Source: Hoplostethus atlanticus (lineage: Eukaryota; Chordata; Actinopteri; Trachichthyiformes; Trachichthyidae). From it: a stretch of DNA of 64,000 nucleotides. The stretch covers positions 992,001 through 1,056,000 of the forward strand of contig JAXDDX010000117.1 in NCBI GenBank assembly GCA_034670405.1. The letters are read 5' to 3'. Below are positions 39,701 to 52,800 of this stretch, piece by piece (the stretch's first letter is position 1; each line of letters begins with the position of its first letter). The translations under genes were made by a program, and so were the position numbers. The notes beneath the pieces were generated by a model. It worked only from the letters and a program-made list of their open reading frames with translations, did not search any database and was not told where the DNA came from.

Positions 39701-42700
39701 GCACAGTACTGAGACAGCTTTAATCAAAGAAACAAATGACCTGATATTAGCCACAAATGAGGGCTCTGTCTCAATCCTCTCAATTCTCTTTGCTTTAAGT
39801 GCAGCTTTTGATACTGTTTATCACGGCAGTGTCCTGGACCTTAGAATATCTTGTTGGCATCCACAACACTGCTGCTAACTGGTTTTGCTCACACCTAATC
39901 AATGGATCCCAGTTTGATATCCTATCCAAATTGACATGCTGAGCCCACAGGCTGTTGAACCTCTCAGGAGGTGTGGCATTCACCTGGCCACCTACATTAA
40001 TGATTGGCTTTTAGAGTCAAAGAGGGGGAGCATCTGACCATGAACTTGGAAAAGAGCATGCTGACTCTCAATTAGAGTGCCTCCCATTAAGGCTCTCCCT
40101 AAACTCTTTCATTCAGGGCCCACCTGTAATCACTAAATAACTTTTCAAAGCTCATAAGCCCCTATCTCGTTAGTTATTCACCGTCTCTCACTGTTCTTTC
40201 ATTTCATGTTTCACAGCCATCCAGTCATCCAGTCCTGAAACATTATTGGTTGGTAAAACAACATATTAACAGACTGGATCGTATTTTAGGAATTTGGATG
40301 ATGAACTTTAGGTTCTCATTTTCTTTAGGTTCTCAAGGCTATACAAATTTGGACCCTTGGTCAGCCAGGGACCAAGAGTTGATATTTATAAAAGGTTAGT
40401 TTGAACAATGTACTCAAAACTCCCTGGTCACCAGCAGCCTTAATTCACTTCAAGACAACTGACTTGATCTAATAAAAACTGATAGTAGTTAATGGCTTTT
40501 CTGACACTAACATCAGACTGAAACCCCTGACCATCAAGACACCCAGTTTACAGTCACCCTGATATACTGCTACTACTACTGCTACTACAACTTATTATTC
40601 AAGGAACACAACTTTAAGTATGTACCACCCTAATGTTCATCCATGGAAACTTTATCCTTAGAGTTGTGTATATACATTTGATGCAAAAAAAGCAGAATTA
40701 CAGGTAATTAGGCATGCTGCCACAGAGAAGCTGACAGCTTCAATTGGATGGGAAATACTTAGTTCAGAGAGCTCTGACAAGATAGTTGTTTTTGTTTTGT
40801 TAGGTCCCTGTAGTGATGGTGTTAATGAGGTCTCCAGAGCCTCCTAGTATATAGAATACCTAGAATACTGTACCTCACACCTCCTGCCACTGATACTAAA
40901 ACACACTGAAGAAATGGAAGTCTACCAGGAAATAATCAATCAAAAACATGTCACCTTGTGGTGTCTTTGTTAGCTAGGACTAGCAGTTAATTTGAAGATG
41001 TTCAACACCATAAAGTTTTTTTTTTAAAAAGGACGAAGAACAAGTTAACATGTTAAAAAATCGAATTAAACACAGCACACACTTCAAAATCATTGGGGAA
41101 ATTTAAACTAGATGTAGACCGAAGTAAATGAGCTAGTGATCGCCATGTAAGCATTGCAAGCTTAATTCTGTGTAGGCTAAATCCATCTATTGCATTATAC
41201 CTTCAGATATCTCACTTTCTACTTGACATACTACAAATACTGTACCTGCAGTATCTGGCGAGGCACGAAACTGTAGTTTTCAGGATGATTTGCAATGATA
41301 CTTTGCCTACTTGTTTTACAGTTTTGCATATTGGTCTAACTAATCTTTTATTATTTTCTCAAACCATATTACAATTAATCTTAATTAAAAATAACAATTA
41401 ACCCTATACACACTCACACACAAATTAGAAAATTACTATTAGTGCTTCTCTCACCATATAAATAGACCAGTAGAATCAATAAATTTAAACTGTTAAAAAT
41501 TGCACACTTTCCATGAGTTGTAGGTTGCTAGTATTGAAGGTTGCTAGTATTTACTAATACTAGCAAAATGATTAGCATGCCCTGCCCTTTATTGGCCTAA
41601 GAGGTGAAAAGCACTTAATAACAGTTGATGCCTAAGGAACACAGGACGTTGCACAGAAGTTATGAAGACAAAATAGCTCAGTCTAAGAAAAAAATCGAAA
41701 ACCCCAAGAAATCAAAATTTACATTTTGAGGTACTGCTACGAAATGATCACATCACTAAAAAGACTGCCCAGCAATAGATATGACTCGGGTATTCTCATT
41801 TCCAGATGTGTAAAATCTTGCAATATGCTCCAACTTTAACTACTAAAATATCTTTCAGTGTATATATTTGAAATGTTGTTGGTACAAAATTGTTGATATA
41901 TTGCTTGATTAATTTTTACCCCATCTCTCAGGAATTGTTGCTGTTGTTTTGCTTTAATGTGTACGATAGAAAAAAGATTAATAGAATGGAATAGAAAAGC
42001 AGATGTCCATACGTGGAAATTTGATTCATGCACTTCAGCTTAAGCCCACATTACATTAAATAGAAACTCAAGAGTTGACATTGTGGAAAGGTTTAAAGGA
42101 TATCTGCATAGATACAGACATGGCTGCAGCTTCTGCTAGTGCTGAAACCATTCTTTTATCATTGCTTATTTTAACATTCCTCCCATAAGAAATATATTTA
42201 TATTAATATTGATGAATGTAACAATCATTTGTATGCAGAGCATGTCTACTTTATAAGAATACCCAACCTCTAGTCCCATTGCTCTTGTCCTTTATTCTGA
42301 TTGGTTCTTTAGGTTTTGGAGTTCCTGTGCAGCCCTGATGACGATTCTCGGCACACTGAGAGACAGCAGGTTGGTAAAACACACACACACCAGTTCCGAA
42401 CATACAGCGTTGGAAGCGAGTGAACAGCACAATGGCACATACAAATAAATATCAGCCAGTAGTATAGTGGAAATTCTGTCAACTTATTTTAACGCAAAGA
42501 AATTAAGGAAATCAAACCAAACACTCAAACCTAAAAAACTAAACTATGAACATTACAAAACATGATGCACTTGAAAGCACTTTTATTGTAAGTCGCTTTG
42601 GATAAAAGTGTCTGTTAAATGCCTGTAATGTAATGTAATGTAATGTAATGACGGACAGCTAAAATGTGCAAGGGAAAATTTTATTTTAACCTGTGCAATT

Positions 42701-45423
42701 CTAGATTTTCTTGGCTTGAATTTCCACAGAAGGATGATTGGCCAAGAGCAAATGGCCCCGCCCCCCAGGCCGCACAAGTTTACAGAACATCAACAATTTC
42801 ACACTGACAAAACCTGAAGTTTCAAACTGTTGCCCTGAGAAAACACTGACAGAAATCCCAGGATTCATAGCTATGAAAAACTGCTGCTGCTAAAACTTGC
42901 AGCAGCTTTACTTGTAAAAGTTTTGCGATTTCAAATTTGTTTGTTTGTTCGATTTGTTACAAACATTGCATTTTTTCAAGTAGGATTCAAAACTCAGCTT
43001 CAAACTTTCAAAACTAATTTAAACTTTTCAAAACTTTCAAAATGTGGCTGCGGTTTCTCTCCATTAAATAGCAGGTAGAACTATTGTACTCTGCAGGAAA
43101 TGAAGTTAGAATTGGCACAGTAGTCATAACTGATTTTTAGAGCATTAGAATGCATTGTGAGAGTAAAGTTTAACAAACTGTCAAACGTTTTTCTAATTAT
43201 GGTCTACATATAAATATATTTTCATGACAAAAGAAGGAAATAGACATGGCAAAAGAGTGCAAAATAAAGTAAACGCCAATACTGAACTTCTACATACATG
43301 CCTGTATTCTGTGATTGGCTAGATTACGTCAGGTGTCTGCCCTTGATTGTGGTTATGTAGGTGCTGCTGGAGCTGCTCCAGGTTGGGGGCGTGGTCCAGT
43401 TTGATGAAGGAAGGCTTTTGGCTCTGGCAGAGAAGGCTGAGTTGTGAGTAACTGATCAAAGACCAGAAGAGGTTTATAGGACTGAAAACAAAATCTTTAC
43501 TATTCCTTTTTTTTAATATTTGTATGAAAAATTTTACTGCAGATTTTCTATACTTGTTAGGATTTTTTTTTGTATAGTATGAAAAACAAGATAATCTAGA
43601 TAATCTAGATTAGCTAGATAATCCATCAGTAAACAGTAAACATGAAGAGTTTATAATTTTAAAACAAGTAAATGTCGAAAAAAAAATGCATAAAGCGTGC
43701 ATTGGAAAATGATCAGCGGAAATGTAGACTAGGCATAGACAGAAGTAAATGGGTTTTAACTCTAAATGACACTGGTATTCTCCTTTAACGACATGATAAC
43801 AACATGATCAAATTGTTGTGTAACTTACTGTTGTAATGCTACAACATGCTTCAAGTTCAGTCAGTAGCTAAAAATCACTATTTTCTCTCAATTCATGGAT
43901 ATTATGAGACCATGTGCAAGTCTGATTATGAAATATACAGTGCCAAAAACTCCCAAGAATGGATCGCAATCATAATGCATGATGCTTTATTAAAAATTGT
44001 GTTTTTCAATATTGATTGTCAAAAACAGGTACGTTTTTTTTTTAAATAAAGTGAGCATGGTGCATTAAAAGGATTGTGATTGCTATTCATTCTTGGTAGC
44101 TGCTGTCTCCCTACAAAGTGGGAATCTTTATGCAGATCTGACTGTTCTGACAGCATTTTCCTTTCATATGCCTCATCTACTGTAAGCTCAATAAAATACA
44201 CTACCTGCTATGTTTCACAACATCATGTCCGGCCTTAAGTTAGGGCTCATTTCCTGTGGGATTATCAACTTTTTCCCCAAATCTACTGCAATTTCTGGCT
44301 CTTGGCTGGCTTACAATATGCCTGCCCAGAGATTCCTCCTCTTTACACCCTCACGTACAAAACCAATTGTACTATCTTACTTCCTGTCAGCTGATCAAAC
44401 ATCAATTCTCAATTGCTGCTGCTAGACACCTCAGCACTTGGTTATGTCTCCGGGTGTATCATACTTGGGACACACTCATTTTGTATCCTGACAAAATATG
44501 TTTCACAGTAGTAGCTATGCCTGAACATAAGGTACTGAAGGGTCCTCACCTACCCTTTGGTTGAGGTTTTGGGGTGATGGTAGTACACCTATAAAGAATC
44601 TAAGTCGGTTTGCCTCCACACCACACAACTCCCTCCAGCCAAGTTTCTTCATCTCTACACTTTCCCCATTCATCCACTGACCTTGCTTTGCCTGAGAAAC
44701 AACCTTAGCTCACCTTGCTGCTTCCTCCTGCTGCTCAGTTGAATTGAAGTTATTCAGCTCTCTAACTTAGTTCAACTTAGTTCACCAAAAATTATTTCAT
44801 CACGCCGTCAGATAGTTTTTCTGGTTTCTAGGAATTTCAGTTGATACAGGTTATGAATACATTTCTGTAAATCAGAATATTATATGCCTGGGTAATTTAA
44901 AATTATCTTACCGTAATTTCTCGAAAGAAGTTTAATCAATCTGAATATGAGTCTGAATAAAAATGCTTCCTAAGCTTGCTACAAAAATTGTAGATGTGAT
45001 TTGATGTGGTGGTTTCATAGATCCCTGTTCAGATTTTCTTTTCTTTCATGAGTCAAAAATGTAACAGTGCAGAAAGATTTGTATTATAATCAGTATAATA
45101 ATATAATGTCCTTTTCACTTAACCTTGTCCATTTTACTTTCCTATTTCTTGCTCGATTTGCCCTCTTTCTGCCTTTCTTCCTCCTCCTTTTTCTCTATCT
45201 TTATTTATTTCTCCCTCTCTGTCTCTCTCTCTCACTCTGTGTTTTACTGCCTCGGTCATCCGTCTTTCACCCTCCAGCTACCAGATCTGTGAGTTTCTCT
45301 ATGAGAAGAAGCATCTATATGACAGGATCATTGACTGCTACCTGCGAGACCCTCTCAGAAAGGTAATTGGTAATTGGTAATTGGTTGACGTGTGCATGTG
45401 TACATTTGCATGCACACACCTTG

Positions 45424-45471
<48 letters not shown>

Positions 45472-47790
45472 CAGGAGGAGATCTTCAGCTATATCCACAA
45501 CCTGCTGTCCATGCCTGGCTACAGTTCAGAGGAGAAAAAAACAGTCTGGGACAAAACACTGCAGCACATACAGGTCGGTGTACACACTTACAAAGATCAT
45601 GGAAATAAAACAAACTTTTATTATTGAAAGACTTCCACTTCCACAATCCATTATTATAGTTATACATTACCATCTTAAAGCAAAAATTCATATTCACAGA
45701 TATCATATATCTTTGATGTATGTATTCCTGGAGTTATTTTGTGATGAAGTGTTGTAATTTACTTTTTTGGTGTACCCACTTTCCCTCAACCCCCCCTCAT
45801 CTACTTCAGTTAGTGATTTCCTAAAATACTATTCCAAATTCCATAAATACTAACAGAAATGCAAGCTACAATAGCTAAGTGTTTTAGGCTGGATTTGACC
45901 TTTAACACACCATGAAAATTACTCCTATACAGAAAACGAGGTAGCTATTGTAGCACTATGGGGAACTATCTCACTGATAGTATAGTCAATTAACGCCATC
46001 CTCAGGCCAGTAGGGGTTACAACCGCTGGTTTACGAGGGATAAATTAAAACCAAACAGCATCATCAGCTGACCCTTAAAGCTTACTACCACAGTCACCTT
46101 TTTCATGTGCAGTTCAACGTGTACATACTCTAGCCTGCTAGCTTCTTTTTGTACATTTTGTACATGTTCAAGCGGGATGTATAATCCTTTGAGCGACTGT
46201 ACGCACAAACACAAACACTCTCAAACGTGTCCCTTATGTTTCAGGAGCTGGTGGCCCTTGACACCAGCAAGTCAGCTGATCTGGTGGCGTGTCACTTCTC
46301 TGAGGAGGTGCGACCAATCATCTCTCAGCTCCAGGTGAGGCCTCAGGAAGTACCTGACATTTCTCTAAAATTATGTTATGGCATTTCTTCTTGATATTTT
46401 AATATACAGTGCATAATGACAAGAAAGAAGCGAGATAATTCATATTGTAGTACACCTTTTACTGTTTCCGTTTGCTGTGATGCCGCCCCATCAGATCTGG
46501 ATGTCCCACCATAATAAACTTTTATGCATTGTGTATACGCTGCTTGCCCAAACTCAGCATCTATTGCACGCCCAACTGTCCTGGTAGGGGGATCCCTCTC
46601 TGAGTAGCCCCTCCCAAGGTTTCTCCCATTTTTTCCTAAAATGTTTTGTGGGAGTTTTTCCTTGTCCTCTGTCAGGGTCTAAGGCTGGGGGATGTTGTGT
46701 ACTAACCATTTATTGTTTCACATGTTGAAGCCCTTAGAGACTGTAACGGTGATCAAGGGCTATACAAATAAATGTGATTTGATTTGAAAAACTAGAACAG
46801 AACAGGAAGTGGGGTTGACATGTCAGTTATGAACCCACAACGTCAGCTGAATATACACTCTTTATTAGATACTCCTATCTAGTGGGTGAGTAGTGGGTAG
46901 GGCCCTCTTTTGCCTCCAGAGCAGCCTGAATTCTTCAAGGCCTTCAAGGTGCTGCAAAAATCCCAAAGGGTCCTTGGCCCATGCTGACTTTATACCTGAC
47001 TCACTGTCAGGTATAAAAGGGAGGTGGACCTAAAAAAGTACATACTGATTGTATTTTATGCCTTAGTCTGCACTGTCACCTGGACATCCCACAGTCATAT
47101 AACATTTGTACAGTAGATTTTTGTTCAACTCTCCAATTTCAGTTTGATTACATGTTAGGAATATGAAGTAGGGAGCAGCTAATCAGTCTGGGGCAGACAG
47201 AGCCTCATTTAAAGATATTACTATTCCTGTCATGTACAGAATGGCCAGCCAGTAGACCTGCCACACACTTTGGGTCCTGATAGAGTTCAAGAAATTCCGC
47301 AGCTGACAAATTGTTTCGAAAGTCTTCAAATGAATCCTTAGAATGAAAATAATTAGGAAGACTTTGTAGGCAAATCAAATGAGCTGTAAACCTAATAGGA
47401 AGAGAGATTGAGGGAAGAAGCGTAACTTATGCTGATGAAAAGACACTGTTCCAGGATCACAGGAAGTGGATAGAAATCATAGTGGTGAAGTCTCTTCATC
47501 ATACTGACTCTATCTGTCTGTCTATGTGTTTATCTCTGTAAGTAGCTAAGTTGTTTTCCCCTTCAAACTGAAAAGTTGTGTGTGTGTGTGTGCGCGCACA
47601 TTACTCGCTTTTTTTTTAATGCCCTTGGCTGATTACTGGTTGTTTATTTTGTAAGTGTGTTTGTGTTTGTGTGTGCGTGAGATCATGATGGTGTACCCAC
47701 TGTGTGATGGCTAGATGCCGGAAACAAAATAAAAAACACAAAATTTGTTTACTGCTTTAACACCATTGATTGTGTGGTAGCACTTAGTAA

Positions 47791-47834
<44 letters not shown>

Positions 47835-48126
47835 GTAGGATGACCAGCTACTTTTCAAGTTCCTCGGCTACCTTCTGGAACCGAGGTAATGTGTGTTTGC
47901 GCGTGCGTACTGTATAGTACCTGTGATGGGATGATATTTCTCCTCTTCATTCCTCTCACCCTCTCCCCTCCTCCAGGGAAGGCCACCATGCAGAGACTGT
48001 CCTGACTCTGGAACCAGACCTGCATGAGCTTCAGGTGGGGTTACTGTGCCGCTTCGCCCCTGAGCAGCTCCAGAGCTTCCTCCAAACCTCCCAGCAATAC
48101 AGGCTAGAGGAGGCCATACAGGTACA

Positions 48127-48158
<32 letters not shown>

Positions 48159-49854
48159 TAGTATAATTACAATAAACAATCAAGACCATTGCCATGAAAA
48201 TGGGCAGCTTCTATACTCATTTTTGCCGTTCAAGTGTGACGGCAATCAACACTCTCTGTTCAGAGTCAAATAGCAGTCTAGTTTGCTGTGAGACTTAGTT
48301 TCTTATAACACAGGATGTCATTTGGTTGTTCTCTCTCTCGCTCTATATATATATCTTATATATCTATCTTTCTGTCTCTCTCCATCTGTGTCTCTCTCTC
48401 TGTCTCACTCACTCTCTCTAGATAACTGAGCAGCACCACCACAGTGAAGCTACAGCCTATCTGCTGGAGAGGAAAGGAGATGCACATGGAGCTTTCACTG
48501 TTCTGCTAAAGGTAAAGCTAAAACACACACACACTCATATTAAACTCCATTATGTTAATAGTAAACCATAATCATCCTCCTCATTTTCTACTCTCTCTCT
48601 CTCTGAAGACACTAAAGGAGAAGCTGACTCTGCTCACGCCTGAGAGCAAGGGAGGAGGTGAAGGAGGTGGAAGAGGGGAGGATGTTAAGGAGGAGGGAGA
48701 GTTGAAATTGAGAAGAATAGAGGATTCATTGAATGAAATCATCGCCTTGTGTCACCGAAGCTCTCAGCACCTCAACCAGCAGCAGAGAGAGGTTGTGTGT
48801 GCGTGTGTGCGTGTGTGTGTGTCATCTTCCTTATCCTCATCCTCATCCTCCTTATCTCTGTCTCTGTCATAGGTTCTGTGGTTTCCTCTACTGGAGGCCA
48901 TGATGGCTCCCCAGAAACTACTGAAGGGACCCGATGCCAAACACACATCTGAGGGTAAACACACACACACATACACAAGTGGAAAAAGTGACACAACGTC
49001 ACAAAGCTAAACCAGCAATTGGTGATTAAAGAAATTAATCAATTCTGATTCCTATAGCGTTATCTAGAAGACACAGCTAACGTAAATAATTTGACTGTCA
49101 AAACAATTGTGGCTATGAACCATAATGTTTAATAATAAGGACATAATTACTAATGTTTCATAAGCTTGCGCAATAAAATTCTGGGGAAAACACCAAATAC
49201 TCAAATGATCGAATTCAAAGATATTGAATATCAGCACAAAATATTGGTTATTGACAGCTTCAATCCAAAAATACTTGTATTGCTATTGGCCTTCCAAAAG
49301 CAGTAGTCACACTTTGACCAGTTAGGTTGTTGATAGGACTAAATCTATACTATCTGTGCAGAGGTGTTGATGTCAACCTTGCGTACAGACACACGCATGC
49401 ACACACTTTTGGTTGTACCTTGCAAAAGTTGTCTACAACGCTATCACAACAACATCAAGTGACAATATGAAAATTTGACTTTAATATTTGATCTGTGTTT
49501 AACCTTTATTTGTTTACCATTCTGTGACCTGAGAAAGGAGAGCTGCTGCTGATGGCTGATGATGATAGGAATGAAGAGGGCAAGGTTTATGATGATGACT
49601 GTAGTTATGCTAGTGATGTTTATGATGCTGATAGTGCTGGTGATGGAGCTCATAGTGATAATGGTGTGTGTGTGTGTCTCAGCATTGAAGGAGCTGACGA
49701 TGAAGGTTCTCAACAGTATGAGCAGCTTCATCCCTCTGCCTGCTATCATCCAGCGAATACTGCAGGTAATAACCCTGTGGGAGCCTGTGAGTGTGCTTCA
49801 TTAATTAACCTCCCTGTGTGTCTGTATCTGCCCATCTCTATCTCCCCCCACTTG

Positions 49855-49898
<44 letters not shown>

Positions 49899-52800
49899 CA
49901 TTGTCTACTGTTATTATGTTGTTGACTGACTTCAGTACAGCAGCAACACATTACTCACATTACCCATGAGCATATTAAAACACGTTACTCATGACCACAT
50001 TAAAACATGTTACTCATGACCACATTAAAACACATTACTAATGTGACATTAAAACATATTACCCATGAGCACATTAAAACACGTTACCCATGTGACATTA
50101 AACACATTGCTCATGACCACATTAAAACACATAACCAATGTGACATTAAAACACGTTACTCATGTGACATTAAAACACATTACCCATGACCACATTAAAA
50201 CGCATTACTCATGAGTACATTAAAACACATAACTCATGTGACATTAAAAAGCTTTGATGAACTTGTTATAGGTTGAATCACTATTGTATTGTATCAATTG
50301 GTGATAGAGAGTAGATAGAGAGATGAAGAAAATCATTTGAGGAAAAAATTGTGGCAGTTCCTCACTGTAAAGCCAACATTAAGGTTAGAATGAAGGCTTG
50401 AATTCAGCATTTAGTCAATGGAGTCAAAGTGGTGGTAGTTAGATTCATATAATATGTAAGTTATCTATTGTAATGACACTGTGTGTGTGCGTGTGTGTGT
50501 GCGTGCGTGCGTGCGTGTCAGGACCCAGTTTATGGGAAAGGAAAGCTGGCAGAGATCCAAGGCCTCATTCTGGGCATGCTGGAGACTTTCAACTATGAAC
50601 AGGTAATGTGCGTGCGTGTGTGCGTGCTATACTAAAGGCTAACATGCATTATTTCGCTTGTCCATAATGTAGTGCTCCCTAAGCACATCTTGGCTGCTAA
50701 TTGCTTCATACAGGCACCCTAGGTTTTTTTACACCCACCCGAACTAATTATTTTCTCCGATTTAGAGACCCGCACCCGATCACACATTACCATTATTTCT
50801 CAGTGGGATATATGTAAGCGTGATGATATGGTAACATATTACACTGAAGTAGGCTGGTTTTAAAGTAAAAGTTCTATGATGGCATCAGTGTCAACAGCAC
50901 ATTATTTAGCTCCAATGTTAATTAGTGTCTGGGCCACCTGGACGAATCCTTTGCCGGTGACAATATCGAATGGGCGCATATCCAGGCAACACAGGTCCAC
51001 GCAGTCATCCACGAACTTGGATTTAACTTCCAGTGGTACTCTTTTGCTGTCTCGAGAGATGTAGGAGGTTAAGGTGTGTCTGACTTGGCTGGCTTCTGGC
51101 TTTAGCACACACACATGATGTACCATATTTGAGGTACCAGTTTTGTGGCTATCATATACATACAGCGCTTCGCAGCTGTTTCATATGACATACCCAGCAC
51201 TTGACTTGTCATGGTTAAGTATTTCACTAAATCGCTCCCACACTGAACTTTGCTGCCCTTCCTGTTTTTTTGTTTTTAATTCTCCTTTTTTCATTTTCTC
51301 TCGGATCTTTTTTTGCCTCCATTGCTGCTTAAGACAAATGGACGCCGCAATTGGCGCAATGAGAGTCTAGTCTGCTAATTTGTGCCTGACGAAAAATGAA
51401 GCTTAAAATATGTTCAAAATATTTTCCTCATTAATGATGTATTATTTCACCCACCCGCAACCCATCCGCTATTAATCAGAATGTTAATTTTTATGATTTG
51501 GCCCGCCCGATCTGCGGATTAAGCGCGGTGCCCACGGATATAACTGCAATCCGCGCATCACTAATACACACACACCTCATGAACTTTGGATCCCTACCTC
51601 TTAAAAGTCTTTCTGAAACAGAACTGAAACACACTACAATCTTAGACATTTAAAGGTGACTATCACCAATTAACACCTTTTTTTTTTGAATGATTTTTTT
51701 TTTTTTCAGAGAAATGGCATCAAACATTTTGTAATAATTATTTAGCTTTTTTACAAGAGGCAATACTTAATAACTGGTAGAATTAATAACTACATGACAC
51801 AGACTAAAAAAGGAGGTAAAATCTAATCTCCATTCCGTTTTGGGGGATGGTCTTTAGCTTTGCAAAATCTGATCGTAAAGGATCCCATACTTTATGAATT
51901 TGTACTGGAATATTTTACCTTTTCAAGGTCTAGAAATAGTGTGAGGTGTTTGAGCCAAACTAAGGCTTTTGGTAAATATATCCATTCTAATAAATCCTTC
52001 TATGCGCAAGAAGAGTGCCAAATGTATGATCATCTTTCCTTTTATTTGTCATTGTTATACCTGGAATCTCAACTCTCAAAAGTCATCAGAAAGGGTCTTC
52101 AATACAGTAATCTAGGACAAGATCAAAACATATGAGCTGCCTTGGCAAAGTGACAGCAATCACATGTTTCGTCTGAAGTAGAGTATATCCTAGATAGCTT
52201 GGCCTTACTATACGGTGAAGAACCTTGAACTGAATTGGGCCAAGGCAAGTGCATGAAGGTTCACCGTACCCAAAGCACTATGCCAGATTTACTCAGGCAT
52301 TTGTATTCCCAGTTCTTCCTCCCAGTCAACACATATCTTATTAAGTGCTAATTTTCTGTTTGTTTTGGGGAGGAATTGGAGACTTGCATAGGCAAGTGAT
52401 CAACATAGGTGAAAGTAAGCCAGTACAGAGCTCTGAGTTGTCAGATAAAGGCTGTGGTGTTTAAAATCTTCTGCCATGTTTAAGAAACGAGCATGAAGTC
52501 TAGTTTTAATGCACAAAATCAAAGCTAACCGTGTACATCTATGTATGAGTCATCTGCCAACAATATTTGCCCCCCATTACACTCGTATTTGTGCTGTCCA
52601 ATGCAGACGAGAAAGTGACAAGGCAATACTTGCCCGGGCTTCTGATAGTTTCAAAAGGTGATGTTTGGCACAGTTGGACTACATCTAACAACTATTTCGG
52701 CTCTACTCTCTGCTTAAAATAGTTCAGCAAATTCCATTGTGGAACCCACAGCTGGCGAGGATAACGAGTGACAACGTGAACATCGGGCAATATAGTCTTT

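Noticed and set aside
45367-45757. Open frames over the GT microsatellite, also at 33726-34061 and 48552-48952
   Set aside because: Val/Cys repeats are microsatellite translation; the real signal inside is VPS8 exons.
49948-50249. CRISPR-like array
   Set aside because: Units follow each other directly without unique spacers, and the genome is eukaryotic.
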